Shown: positions 61,301-64,000 of the stretch, one piece after another
Numbering within the stretch: the stretch's first letter is position 1
Layout of the letters: each line of letters starts with the position of its first letter
Source: Strongylocentrotus purpuratus
Taxonomy: Eukaryota; Echinodermata; Echinoidea; Camarodonta; Strongylocentrotidae
Length of the DNA: 64,000 nucleotides
Direction: 5' to 3'
Assembly: GCF_000002235.5 (NCBI RefSeq)
Contig: NW_022145609.1
Span: forward strand, 33,544,630-33,608,629
Made by a program: the position numbers and the translations under genes
Notes under the pieces: model-generated
Seen by the model: only the letters and a program-made list of their open reading frames with translations
Told to the model about the DNA's origin: nothing
Databases searched by the model: none

Positions 61301-62416
61301 TGTTACATTTGTTTTTTGGAGGTGTTTTAAAAGACGAAAAGTAATTTTGAATTTGTTGTATCATTAGATATACATCTTAGATTACAAAGGAGCATTCCCA
61401 TGTTCCTTAAGTTTGAATTATGTAGTTTTTAGTTTTATTATTGAATTTAATCTATTGAATGTTTTGATGCGGTCTCTGGCAGCTTTCAGCTTTAGAGATT
61501 TAGTCATGAAGGTGATCATCAATATACGTTTCAACGGATGAATGTTGATCATCGATTTCCCCTGAAATTGATGTAGCCATAGACTCACTAGTTTGTGTCA
61601 GAAAGAAATTTTCAAAATAATACTCTATACAATTTGTTTGTTTTATTGTTCCAGATTCCACGTTCCATGGTTGTCTCATTCATAGTATTTAAAAAGAGAA
61701 TGCATAATAAAAAAATGAAAAACATGCACAATTGAGAAACTCTAATAATCGTATTATAGGTTCCCCAATTTAACTGAATTCGACAACAATAACGAAAGAC
61801 GTTATAAAAGTGTGAGTCACTGACACATGTTTAGCATTATGAATAACGTGTAAACAAATAAGAAACTTGTAAAGGTTTGATAACCTTTACAATCGATGAG
61901 TACTTGTAAACTAACAAAGTCACCTTTTCTAAAAATAATATTTAACATATTTAACATGGATTTTTAAATTGTACATTTATTTTTATTACGACAAAAAAAT
62001 ATGGAACATGAAAATGATCACACAGTTGGGACTGTTTTCATCCCTTTCTCCTTTCATGTATGAGCTTGTTATAATTCTTGTCAGTATATATTATCTAGTA
62101 ACCGCAGCCTGAGATAATAATTTCCGTCAGCATCATCATCATCATTGCCAGATAGTCATTTACGACTATAAACTTGAAGTTGGTAGAGATTTGCAAACGT
62201 GGATTAATGTCTTAACAAAGGACAGGAGTGCCGGACTTGGATTCGAACCCTCAACCCTTGCATTGAGAGTCAGGTGAATGAACCACTAAACACCTCCACT
62301 AACGGACATTATTTATTTACTTTTCCATAATACTTACTGCATGTAACAGCATTCAACTGGAATAGGAGGACCAGAAGTCCAAAGTAAAGGGCAGTTCCTG
62401 CAGATGAGCTTTCCAT
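10481..62416 (-). CDS. Giant adhesion GPCR: YWTD-LDLa-YWTD-EGF-HYR(n)-EGF-Ig-SEA-GAIN-7TM
   Basis: One minus-strand gene model joins 31 unique exons plus a HYR array; span includes introns. All unique-exon junctions use AG acceptors and GT donors with matching phase. Approximate residues, counting 21 HYR exons: signal peptide 1-26, propeller 27-286, LDLa 287-337, propeller 338-596, EGF 597-748, HYR 749-2428, EGF 2429-2542, Ig 2543-2633, SEA 2634-2748, GAIN and GPS 2749-3103, seven helices and tail 3104-3460. The GAIN-GPS-7TM order defines an adhesion-class receptor of the plasma membrane, with an ectodomain built from ligand- and matrix-binding modules. Ligand and G protein cannot be read from sequence. 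Ig plus SEA before GAIN recalls vertebrate ADGRF5. Alternative reading: the 62-44 kb part is a separate gene and the receptor starts at 41.4 kb. Confidence 0.85.
11040..12263 (+). mobile_element. 5'-truncated LINE in the last intron
   Basis: The frame at 11,137-11,742 encodes the part of a non-LTR reverse transcriptase just after the active site: [31 protein letters not shown], and [10 protein letters not shown]. After a frame break, 11,770-11,957 still reads as the usual C-terminal block with [15 protein letters not shown] and [13 protein letters not shown]. The 3' end is a short TTTGAA repeat at 12,243-12,262. Antisense to the receptor gene and 5'-truncated, as typical dead-on-arrival LINE copies are; CR1/L2-like by resemblance. 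The left edge near the G run at 11,090 is approximate. Confidence 0.8.
12361..12425. repeat. CA/TA microsatellite
   Basis: (CA)n followed by (TA)n. Similar TG-rich tracts lie at 12,597-12,650 and 13,003-13,030 in the same intron. Confidence 0.9.
12442..12555. mobile_element. Small MITE, 114 bp
   Basis: Ends are TTGAAATAAAAATCC and GGATTTTTATTTCAA. The complementarity extends about 45 bp inward with a few mismatches (ACTATGACCAGTTTCA against GAAACCGGTCATAGT), so almost the whole element folds into one hairpin. Confidence 0.75.
13054..13312 (-). CDS. Receptor exon: ECL2-TM5-ICL3-TM6
   Basis: Enters in phase 2, leaves in phase 0 (CTG|GTAAAC). The exon starts with the conserved extracellular-loop-2 cysteine (CFLRLWSQ), helix 5 ([20 protein letters not shown]), a basic third intracellular loop ([20 protein letters not shown]) and helix 6 ([20 protein letters not shown]). 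GLTW in helix 6 is the adhesion-receptor signature. An intron-containing TG microsatellite follows the donor. Confidence 0.92.
13770..13836 (-). CDS. Receptor exon: TM4 end and ECL2 start
   Basis: A 67-bp exon, phase 1 in and phase 2 out (GATGT|GTAAGT). It encodes [20 protein letters not shown], completing helix 4 and entering extracellular loop 2. It is too short to be noticed as a frame but is required for phase and for a full seven-helix bundle. Confidence 0.88.
14189..14472 (-). CDS. Receptor exon: TM2-TM3-TM4 start
   Basis: Phase 2 in, phase 1 out (TGG G|GTACG). Reads [20 protein letters not shown] into helix 2, then the loop [15 protein letters not shown] with the conserved helix-3 cysteine, helix 3 ([20 protein letters not shown]), and the start of helix 4 ([11 protein letters not shown]). 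The W-M-x-V-E-G motif in helix 3 is standard for adhesion receptors. Confidence 0.92.
14900..14937. repeat. Poly-C tract
   Basis: C-rich homopolymer tract, ending in a run of about 14 C. Comparable G/C runs occur at 11,085, 16,200, 16,621, 16,760, 43,131, 50,116, 57,067 and 60,460 and are a general trait of this genome. Confidence 0.85.
15020..15129 (-). CDS. Receptor exon: TM1
   Basis: Phase 0 in, phase 2 out (AAT AA|GTAAGT). Encodes the linker [18 protein letters not shown] and helix 1, [17 protein letters not shown]. It follows directly on the GPS exon, so the linker belongs to the tethered-agonist region after the HLT cleavage site. Confidence 0.92.
15380..16385. repeat. Degenerate AAGTGCCCCTTTT minisatellite
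   Basis: About 40 loose copies of a 22-30 bp unit built on AAGTGCCCCTTTTCCTTT, in the intron upstream of TM1 on the gene strand. Reverse-orientation relatives fill 58,310-59,050, so the unit travels as a dispersed repeat. No reading frame is conserved. Confidence 0.8.
16400..17300. other. Intronic low-complexity stretch
   Basis: Contains a TA microsatellite (16,553-16,574), G homopolymers (16,621-16,640; 16,760-16,772) and an ATT-rich stretch (16,925-16,980). No exon was recognised. Confidence 0.5.
17604..17828 (-). CDS. Receptor exon: GPS autoproteolysis motif
   Basis: Phase 0 both sides (CGACAG acceptor; ATG|GTAATG donor), 75 residues. Reads [17 protein letters not shown], then after a long insert [15 protein letters not shown]. 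The two cysteine pairs, the two tryptophans and the His-Leu-Thr triad are those of a cleavage-competent GPCR proteolytic site; cleavage is expected between Leu and Thr. The cysteine-to-cysteine spacer is 39 residues ([10 protein letters not shown] to SETMEMYT), far longer than the roughly dozen usual. Confidence 0.93.
17952..19227. repeat. 99-bp minisatellite, about 13 copies
   Basis: Units start with GGCAAGTCCATGG at 17,952 and every 99 bp thereafter to 19,139. Variant sites (GATAAG or GACAAG; TTCGG or TTGGG; GGCAAATCC) recur every five units: the block at 18,051-18,545 is repeated at 18,546-19,040, giving a 495-bp higher-order repeat. It sits in the intron between the last GAIN exon and the GPS exon. 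Confidence 0.93.
19408..19662 (-). CDS. Receptor exon: GAIN subdomain B
   Basis: 85 residues, phase 0 both sides (GTG|GTGAGG donor). Contains [44 protein letters not shown] and INLTFTAL, the strand pattern of the GAIN B subdomain just before a GPS. The acceptor inferred from phase (AAAAAAG at 19,663) has a weak pyrimidine tract; no other AG upstream gives an open frame, so the start is a little uncertain. Confidence 0.85.
20072..20221 (-). CDS. Receptor exon: GAIN region
   Basis: 50 residues, phase 0 both sides (TTAAAG acceptor, GAG|GTAATA donor). Reads [20 protein letters not shown] and later [13 protein letters not shown], then GTSVGLIAE. It matches the start of the GAIN B strands by position and has one N-glycosylation sequon. 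No domain would be called from this exon alone; phase and context support it. Confidence 0.82.
20594..21525. mobile_element. Foldback element with TA flanks
   Basis: Ends are CACTGTCGCTCATAAAGG and CCTTTATGAGCGACAGTG, with TA directly outside both. Complementarity runs through nearly the full 930 bp, giving two arms of about 450 bp around a centre near 21,060. Each arm carries a tRNA-like block (TCAGTGACAAAGCAATGGCC, then a B-box-like GGATCAAAACC), in opposite directions. No transposase frame; the end sequence and TA site resemble Tc1/mariner-type non-autonomous elements. It lies in the intron between two GAIN exons. Confidence 0.8.
21811..21996 (-). CDS. Receptor exon: GAIN subdomain A helices
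   Basis: 62 residues, phase 0 both sides (ATCAAG acceptor, CAG|GTATTA donor). Helical sequence [50 protein letters not shown] resembles the GAIN A subdomain. Confidence 0.87.
21997..22982. other. Intron, nothing recognised
   Basis: AT-rich intron of the receptor gene with only unrelated short frames on either strand and no repeat that I recognise. Confidence 0.5.
22983..23129 (-). CDS. Receptor exon: GAIN subdomain A helices
   Basis: 49 residues, phase 0 both sides (TTACAG acceptor, GAG|GTGAGC donor). Reads [20 protein letters not shown] and [18 protein letters not shown], amphipathic helices of the GAIN A subdomain, with an NNSG sequon near the end. Confidence 0.87.
23720..23820 (-). CDS. 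Receptor exon: pre-GAIN cysteine segment
   Basis: 101 bp, phase 1 in (GCTACAG acceptor) and phase 0 out (AAT|GTAAGA). Encodes [20 protein letters not shown] then [13 protein letters not shown]. The two cysteines around a tryptophan recall the last part of a hormone-receptor motif that often precedes GAIN, but it is too short to claim that domain. Confidence 0.83.
23821..24723. other. Intron, nothing recognised
   Basis: AT-rich receptor intron. No exon or element identified. Confidence 0.5.
24724..24949 (-). CDS. Receptor exon: SEA-like domain, second half
   Basis: 226 bp, phase 0 in and phase 1 out (ACC T|GTGAGT). Contains [20 protein letters not shown]. The REGSIIA segment fits the position of the G-S-V-V-V autocleavage site of SEA domains. 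The rest of the exon ([19 protein letters not shown]) leads towards the GAIN region. Confidence 0.82.
24950..26305. other. Intron, low complexity
   Basis: AT-rich intron within the SEA domain, with A/G-rich tracts at 25,240-25,370 and a TA microsatellite at 26,109-26,132. No gene is recognised. Confidence 0.5.
26306..26424 (-). CDS. Receptor exon: SEA-like domain, first half
   Basis: 119 bp, phase 1 in and phase 0 out (AAT TAC|GTAAGA). Reads [20 protein letters not shown] and [13 protein letters not shown], the first strand and helix of a SEA fold. The intron at this point splits the domain. Confidence 0.82.
26699..26971 (-). CDS. Receptor exon: Ig-like domain
   Basis: One 91-residue phase 1-1 exon. 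The fold markers are the first cysteine in AEMMCSF, the core tryptophan in [10 protein letters not shown], and the second cysteine in [11 protein letters not shown]. It is probably a C2/I-set domain; a single Ig next to SEA and GAIN is also the layout near the membrane in ADGRF5-like receptors. Confidence 0.9.
27369..27482 (-). CDS. Receptor exon: EGF module 7
   Basis: 114-bp phase 1-1 exon: [19 protein letters not shown] then [18 protein letters not shown], six cysteines in EGF spacing. It lacks the DxDxC start of calcium-binding EGFs seen in modules 2-6, having EIYEC instead. Confidence 0.92.
28013..28126 (-). CDS. Receptor exon: EGF module 6
   Basis: 114-bp phase 1-1 exon: [20 protein letters not shown] then [19 protein letters not shown]. 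The DIDDC start and an Asn in the right place suggest a calcium-binding EGF. It and its introns are near-identical to module 5 (28,608-28,721), so the pair is a recent duplicate of about 595 bp. Confidence 0.93.
28608..28721 (-). CDS. Receptor exon: EGF module 5
   Basis: 114-bp phase 1-1 exon: [20 protein letters not shown] then [19 protein letters not shown]. Donor is ATAG|GTTAGT, a less usual but acceptable variant of its neighbours' GTAAGT. Confidence 0.92.
29170..38710 (-). CDS. HYR exon array: 25 full copies and 1 partial, 382-383 bp period
   Basis: Each 240-bp phase 1-1 exon encodes one 80-residue hyalin repeat: [67 protein letters not shown]. Exon low ends: 29170, 29552, 29934, 30316, 30698, 31080, 31462, 31845, 32227, 32610, 32992, 33375, 33757, 34140, 34522, 34905, 35288, 35670, 36052, 36434, 36816, 37198, 37580, 37962 (partial), 38089, 38471; add 239 for the other edge. 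Copies differ at few sites, in exon and intron alike. HYR is an Ig-like adhesion fold named from sea urchin hyalin. Known variant residues are D/Q/R before WGL or GL. Copies 3, 4, 22 lack a donor, 11 has a stop, 24 is partial (numbered from the low coordinate). Confidence 0.93.
29934..30173 (-). pseudogene. HYR copy 3, donor lost
   Basis: The coding part is intact, but the 3' boundary reads GTCACATTTAATG where intact copies read GTCACAGGTAATG, so the GT donor is gone. Exon skipping would keep frame. The host gene as a whole is not affected. Confidence 0.8.
30316..30555 (-). pseudogene. HYR copy 4, donor lost
   Basis: Same TTTAATG donor change as copy 3. The exon sequence otherwise keeps all HYR cysteines, with small changes ([20 protein letters not shown]). 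Confidence 0.8.
32992..33231 (-). pseudogene. HYR copy 11, in-frame stop
   Basis: The third codon is TAA (33,226-33,224) where other copies have GAA. Splice sites are intact (CAG acceptor, GGTAATG donor). Neighbouring copies 13 and 15 of the same higher-order unit keep GAA. Including this exon would truncate the receptor long before the membrane. Confidence 0.85.
37198..37437 (-). pseudogene. HYR copy 22, donor lost
   Basis: Carries the same TTTAATG change as copies 3 and 4, about 7 kb away, plus substitutions ([22 protein letters not shown]) not seen in its neighbours, so it is also the most relaxed-looking exon. Confidence 0.8.
37962..38061 (-). pseudogene. HYR copy 24, partial exon
   Basis: Only the last 100 bp or so of a HYR exon is present, from [13 protein letters not shown] to the intact donor. 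Upstream it joins intron sequence at the shared word TTCAGG(T), and copy 25 follows 127 bp away. With no acceptor it cannot act as an independent exon. Confidence 0.85.
38925..39038 (-). CDS. Receptor exon: EGF module 4
   Basis: 114-bp phase 1-1 exon: [20 protein letters not shown] then [19 protein letters not shown]. Nearly identical to modules 5 and 6 on the other side of the HYR array, with shared flanking intron. Confidence 0.93.
39520..39633 (-). CDS. Receptor exon: EGF module 3
   Basis: 114-bp phase 1-1 exon: [20 protein letters not shown] then [19 protein letters not shown]. More diverged than module 4, so an older duplicate. Confidence 0.93.
40142..40255 (-). CDS. Receptor exon: EGF module 2
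   Basis: 114-bp phase 1-1 exon: [20 protein letters not shown] then [18 protein letters not shown]. It would be the first downstream exon for the candidate internal start at 41.4 kb. Confidence 0.93.
41331..41427 (-). CDS. Candidate alternative first exon with signal peptide
   Basis: ATG at 41,427 opens [20 protein letters not shown] then [12 protein letters not shown], a plausible signal peptide followed by a polar stretch, and the frame reaches AAGCTTG|GTGATC at 41,331 in phase 1, the phase needed to join EGF module 2 at 40,255. A TTATATA box lies about 90 bases upstream. If real it would give a shorter receptor lacking both propellers, LDLa and EGF1. It could equally be a chance frame: the donor is ordinary and no transcript evidence is available. 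Confidence 0.4.
41513..41520 (-). promoter_or_regulatory. Candidate TATA box of the internal promoter
   Basis: TTATATAT on the minus strand, about 90 bases before the ATG at 41,427, which would leave a 5' UTR near 60 bases. Intronic AT-rich DNA makes chance TATA matches common. Confidence 0.3.
41720..43086. repeat. Intron with GA and ATT microsatellites
   Basis: Between EGF1 and EGF2. Contains (ATT)n at 41,729-41,747, (GA)n at 42,012-42,036 and 42,075-42,105, and a small hairpin around ATTACCTGCACATGCAGGTA at 42,531. The lysine- and serine-rich frames here are microsatellite by-products. Confidence 0.75.
43087..43806. mobile_element. TTAA-flanked TIR element, 0.7 kb
   Basis: Left end TTAACTCTAAAAAGGCCGGG and right end CCTGGGCCTTATTAGGGTTAA are inverted repeats with about 16 of 20 matches and TTAA at both edges. 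TTAA targets are used by Kolobok and piggyBac-type transposons; which one applies is not decidable here. No transposase frame, so non-autonomous. Confidence 0.6.
43880..43993 (-). CDS. Receptor exon: EGF module 1
   Basis: 114-bp phase 1-1 exon: [20 protein letters not shown] then [23 protein letters not shown] is a calcium-binding EGF start. It directly follows the second propeller, the same order as in the LDL-receptor family, where an EGF caps the propeller. Confidence 0.93.
44340..44552 (-). repeat. tRNA-derived SINE copy
   Basis: On the minus strand: GTCATGGTCTAATGGTTTCG (A-box-like), then GGTTCTAAGTCC (B-box-like), followed by a non-tRNA body with CATTTGCCACTCTTTACCC and GGTACTCATTTACATCACC-type sequence. 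Sibling copies: 46,735-46,950 and 62,150-62,312; body fragment 55,530-55,635. Confidence 0.75.
44728..44991 (-). CDS. Receptor exon: propeller 2, last exon
   Basis: 264 bp, phase 1-1 (TTTCCAG acceptor; GAGG|GTAAGA donor). YWTD motifs appear as [19 protein letters not shown] and [14 protein letters not shown]. Equivalent to exon 53,449-53,703 of propeller 1. Confidence 0.93.
45110..45605. repeat. SINE-like repeat with ATT tail
   Basis: The stretch GTAAAGCGCTTATAGACATT, then TAAGCGCTATACAAGCG, then (ATT)n at 45,539-45,601 is a 3' end shared by SINE/LINE families of many marine animals. The 135-residue frame at 45,110-45,517 (minus) has no domain and probably belongs to the repeat. Confidence 0.6.
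46080..46207 (-). CDS. Receptor exon: propeller 2, third exon
   Basis: 128 bp, phase 2 in and 1 out. [20 protein letters not shown] and [11 protein letters not shown], a canonical YWTD blade. Same size and phase as 54,781-54,908 in propeller 1. Confidence 0.94.
46735..46950 (-). repeat. tRNA-derived SINE copy
   Basis: Minus strand: GTTGTGGTTTAGTGGGTAGG (A-box-like), ATGGTTCGTGTCCG (B-box), then a body with TTCTTCATCAGGGCGTAGTA and TAGGTACTTGGTAGGAAGA. Clearly related to the copy at 44,340-44,552. Confidence 0.75.
46996..47155 (-). CDS. Receptor exon: propeller 2, second exon
   Basis: 160 bp, phase 1 in and 2 out (AACAG|GTTTCA donor). Reads [32 protein letters not shown] and [12 protein letters not shown]: one and a half YWTD blades. 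Same size and phase as 55,783-55,942. Confidence 0.94.
47655..47879 (-). CDS. Receptor exon: propeller 2, first exon
   Basis: 225 bp, phase 1-1. Reads [36 protein letters not shown] and [16 protein letters not shown], two blades of the YWTD propeller. Corresponds to 56,495-56,731 in propeller 1. Confidence 0.94.
47900..48120. repeat. TAC/ATA microsatellite
   Basis: (TAC)n at 47,917-47,956 then ATA/ATG-rich tract. Produces spurious poly-Leu and poly-Ser frames. Confidence 0.85.
48330..48482 (-). CDS. Receptor exon: LDLa module
   Basis: 153 bp, phase 1-1. Reads [20 protein letters not shown] then [17 protein letters not shown]: six cysteines and the acidic CDDxxDE calcium cage of an LDL-receptor class A module. 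A single LDLa between two propellers is unlike LRP proteins, which carry clusters. Confidence 0.95.
48715..48800 (-). repeat. tRNA-like sequence, probably SINE head
   Basis: Minus strand TTTAGTATATCGGTAACGC and GGTTCGAGTCCGAGCG match RNA polymerase III A and B boxes at the usual spacing. The acceptor stem does not pair well, so I call a tRNA-derived repeat rather than a functional tRNA. Confidence 0.55.
48974..49140. mobile_element. MITE, TAGGGACTTTTAGATTT ends
   Basis: Left end TAGGGACTTTTAGATTTGC, right end GTAAATCTAAAAGTCCCTA. A third copy of the right-end motif lies at 49,071-49,090, and GACGTCCTTTTAA-GCACTGCC occurs twice (48,925 and 49,020), suggesting one element partly duplicated inside another. 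Confidence 0.7.
49141..50153. other. Intron, nothing recognised
   Basis: AT-rich intronic DNA between LDLa and propeller 1, ending in a G run at 50,116-50,124. No exon was found. Confidence 0.5.
50154..51341. repeat. 594-bp tandem duplication, two near-identical copies
   Basis: 50,154-50,747 recurs at 50,748-51,341 (for example GAAAATTCTGACG at 50,167 and 50,761, ATTCATGG at 50,733 and 51,327). I see no difference between the copies on reading them in parallel. Not coding in any frame. The two-base overlap AA at the joints fits a simple tandem duplication. Confidence 0.93.
51578..52900. mobile_element. TIR element, 1.3 kb, non-autonomous
   Basis: Left end GATTTCCCGGCCAAATTCAC, right end GTCAAATTCGTGAGT-like sequence read inwards, i.e. 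TCACGAATTTGACCGGGAAATC on the plus strand split over 52,881-52,900. Complementarity extends to GTTTGTCATTCGAATT and AATTTGAATGACAAAC. Interior holds repeated CATTCAAATTAA words and a poly-T run at 52,088-52,124. No transposase. Confidence 0.65.
53195..53400. repeat. Diverged half copy of the 9.3-kb MITE family
   Basis: Shares CCCATATACATCTTTCTGTGT, TTTTGATGA, CCACA-CTTTTCTTTCACAATG-type blocks with 9,431-9,618, in the same orientation, but lacks the left half. Confidence 0.65.
53449..53703 (-). CDS. Receptor exon: propeller 1, last exon
   Basis: 255 bp, phase 1-1. [17 protein letters not shown] and [20 protein letters not shown] are YWTD-like blades, with the consensus less conserved than in propeller 2. 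Ends IHVYYG, like FHVFEG in propeller 2. Confidence 0.93.
54110..54375. repeat. C-rich minisatellite with strand switch
   Basis: Units of CCCCCTAGGACAACTA type run to about 54,308, after which the complement appears (GGCTAATTGTCCTATAGG, GGGGTAGATGTCCAGGGGG). Same family as 564-822. Confidence 0.8.
54781..54908 (-). CDS. Receptor exon: propeller 1, third exon
   Basis: 128 bp, phase 2 in, 1 out. [20 protein letters not shown] and [11 protein letters not shown]. The YWTD position reads LYALE, a degenerate blade. Confidence 0.9.
55295..55365. repeat. CTA microsatellite
   Basis: (CTA)n of about 20 units with interruptions, in a propeller 1 intron. Confidence 0.9.
55783..55942 (-). CDS. Receptor exon: propeller 1, second exon
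   Basis: 160 bp, phase 1 in, 2 out (AACAC|GTAATA donor). [31 protein letters not shown] and TSVCLHPNT. It lacks a clear YWTD but has the same size, phase and place as 46,996-47,155, and CLHPNT fits the start of a blade. Confidence 0.85.
56495..56731 (-). CDS. Receptor exon: propeller 1, first exon
   Basis: 237 bp, phase 1-1 (AAACAG acceptor; GAGG|GTAAGG donor). [38 protein letters not shown] and [19 protein letters not shown], two blades with FWID in place of YWTD. Confidence 0.93.
56732..57561. other. First intron, proximal part
   Basis: AT-rich DNA with a C run (57,067) and AG-rich tracts (57,000-57,018). No exon recognised. Confidence 0.5.
57562..59837. mobile_element. 2.2-kb element with 50-bp TIRs and a partial neighbour
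   Basis: The main element runs 57,637-59,837. Its ends are inverted repeats of about 50 bp: ATGCCCGCGTCACACTGT at the left and ACAGTGTGACGCGGGCAT at the right, continuing through AAGTTGACATAA and ATGGACACACGAT. A 75-bp block with GATTTTGCCACCGCTCACGA just outside the left end (57,572) matches a block inside the right part (59,650), so remains of a second copy abut it. Inside are GATGGCTACACGATGGC words, the GGGGCACTTAT minisatellite (58,310-59,050) and a LINE 3'-end-like piece (59,095-59,245). No transposase frame. Confidence 0.75.
58310..59050. repeat. Degenerate AAAAGGGGCACTTAT minisatellite
   Basis: About 25 loose units, the reverse complement of the family at 15,380-16,385. Nested within the TIR element of 57,637-59,837. 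Confidence 0.8.
59838..62149. other. First intron, distal part
   Basis: AT-rich. TAGACTCTTTGCGAGCGCG-like text at 59,999 recurs at 60,363 (TAGACTCTTCACGAGCGCG), about 360 bp apart, followed by the same CGTTTATTGAAATTAAAGCC: a small duplication. CA microsatellite at 60,127-60,145 and a G run at 60,457-60,471. No exon recognised. Confidence 0.55.
62150..62312 (-). repeat. tRNA-derived SINE copy
   Basis: Minus strand: GTGTTTAGTGGTTCATTC (A-box region) and a perfect B box, GGTTCGAATCC, then GGCACTCCTGTCCTTTGTTA, the same body as the copies at 44.4 and 46.8 kb. It lies 26 bp from the first coding exon's donor. Confidence 0.78.
62338..62416 (-). CDS. Receptor exon 1: signal peptide
   Basis: ATG at 62,416 opens [20 protein letters not shown] then LNAVTC, a typical signal peptide, and leaves in phase 1 at TGC A|GTAAGT. 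This is the only in-frame ATG near an N-terminal hydrophobic segment before the propeller. A possible acceptor (CTTCTTCATAG) lies 22 bases upstream of the ATG, so a further non-coding exon may precede it. Confidence 0.85.
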
Positions 62417-64000
62417 CGTTACTCCTCAAGTGAAGTCCTATGAAGAAGATATATATTAGCATTATGGCATCAATTTTTCATTTTTCTTTTTTTGTTCGAT
62501 TAGTTCTTTTTATGAGTCGTTTTGATATGAATTGATACTCACATGTCTATAAACCTGTCAACATTTTGAAAATGAAGGTTGATTAAGATTATCTTTAGTT
62601 GCTGGATAATTGATCGTTTAAATATAAGAATTGTTTAATGTGCAGTTTGCAAATGAATATAGGTAAAATCATGGGTAAGATCTTAGATGTTACAAAATGA
62701 ATTTAGATTTTGAAATGGGCATCTTGAAATTATAATTATTTTTAGTTGATGGATATTTCTCAAGGATTTATTGAGATTTCAACACGATTTTCTTCATTTC
62801 ATTCGGAGAACGACCGTATCTTTAGTAGTCGATTTAAAAGCAGGGGGCTTTCTCATTTCACGAATTTACTACCATTTTAAACATCTATACAAATGCTACA
62901 ATGTATCACTACTTTCTCAAATTAATTTCTGACAGGAGAATTATGTAATTATTAAATATTAAAGGCTTATTGAGGAAATTGAAAACAAATGCGACTAAGT
63001 TAAGATAATTAAAAATAGGAAAAATTGTTGTTTGATACCGTGGAATATGCTGAAGTTTAAACATTCCATATCAAAGACTTTCTATCTGATATATGATTGT
63101 TCATACTCGCTAAAATGATATAAGTAATGCAAACAAATTGATAACAATTAATAATACACTGACATTAGCAATTTATTATTTGATAAACGATAACATAACT
63201 GTTTTCGTTTAGAAAACCTGATTGCCTGAATATGTTTACTTGTTTAAGATCTATACACAGAATGTAATTTGAAAGTGTCAGAATGTAATTTAACAACCAA
63301 AAATATTAGACCGGTTATACATGATGCTTCGGACTTGTATAATAATAATAATTGGTGATAATAATAATAATGATGATAATAATAATAGTTATGATTATAC
63401 TGATACAATAATACTAGTTATTATTATAATTATTATAATTCTTGTCATAATTATGATAATAATGACAATAATGATAGGGCAATACCAACTATAAAGCCGA
63501 GTTATTATATGATTGTAAGGCGCTCACGGAGAATTTTTTTAATACTTATGAGCCTACCGTGGGTAAACGAGACACATTATTATTATCATCATCACTATCA
63601 TTATCATCATTTTATATTTATTGTCATTATTATTACTATAATGACTTTTTATTCACTATAATCATTAAAAATATGACATTAGGCCCAATTATGATCATCA
63701 AGTTGTTTCTTGTTTCCTGTTTTTTTATAATTTGTTACATACTCCCTTAAACAACAGATAAAAACCTATTATTCTAAACCTCAAATCACATCTACAGCTC
63801 ATTTACCACACACTGCTTAAAGGTACTATGTCCCATTTGCATGGCAAACAAATGATTAGTTAACGAATTGACTTAAGTGATTTCAATCACCTAAATAATA
63901 GTATGATTTTCAGACCCTTTTACCGAATGGTCGTACGTTTTGTGCTGCACAAAGATTCAATCAATATAATTTTGGTCATTACAAGTAATGGGTTATTGAA
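62417..64000. other. Upstream region of the receptor gene
   Basis: AT-rich flank with ATA/ATG microsatellite tracts (63,340-63,480 and 63,573-63,640). A TATATAT lies at 62,450-62,457 but too close to the ATG to be a convincing TATA box. No promoter is called. Confidence 0.45.

Noticed and set aside
62449-62458. TATA box for the main promoter
   Set aside because: Only about 35 bases before the ATG, leaving no room for a normal 5' UTR; more likely part of an intron end upstream of a CTTCTTCATAG acceptor.
1-64000. Retroviral or LTR-element copies
   Set aside because: No LTR pair, primer-binding site or gag-pol type motif was recognised; the reverse-transcriptase pieces seen are of the non-LTR kind.

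Overview
The window looks like nuclear DNA of a marine invertebrate deuterostome, most likely an echinoderm and perhaps a sea urchin. The grounds are a single very large intron-rich gene with hyalin-repeat (HYR), EGF, LDL-receptor and adhesion-GPCR domains, AT-rich introns, many G/C homopolymers, and many small inverted-repeat elements and tRNA-derived repeats. The species assignment is an inference.

Almost everything that codes is one minus-strand gene running from a signal-peptide exon at 62,416 down to a stop codon at 10,481, about 52 kb. Splice sites and codon phases can be followed by eye through 31 unique exons plus a HYR exon array, and every junction is phase-compatible. The predicted protein reads, N to C: signal peptide; YWTD propeller of about 260 residues; one LDLa module; second YWTD propeller of about 260 residues; four EGF modules; a HYR array; three EGF modules; one Ig domain; one SEA-like domain; GAIN domain with GPS autoproteolysis motif (HLT); seven transmembrane helices; a serine-rich tail of about 90 residues with an NPAY motif. 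With only the 21 intact HYR exons the product is about 3,460 residues; with all 25 full-length copies it would be about 3,780.

The most unusual part is 29,170-38,710. There, 25 full-length and one partial copy of a 240-bp HYR exon repeat every 382-383 bp with near-identical exon and intron sequence. Three copies have lost the splice donor through the same change, one carries an in-frame stop, and one is a truncated copy. All exons are phase 1-1, so any of them can be skipped without a frameshift. A possible alternative first exon (TATA box, signal peptide, phase-1 donor) lies in the intron between EGF1 and EGF2 at about 41.4 kb.

The rest is flanking or intronic repeat. From 1 to 9.6 kb there are tandem arrays, a TA-flanked inverted-repeat element, a minus-strand LINE remnant interrupted by a 129-bp near-perfect palindrome, and a GC-rich island. 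The last introns carry a 5'-truncated LINE. The GAIN-GPS intron carries a 99-bp minisatellite, and the intron after the SP-propeller-LDLa half carries a perfect-looking 594-bp tandem duplication. From 57 to 60 kb lies a 2.2-kb element with 50-bp terminal inverted repeats. No gene was recognised on the plus strand.
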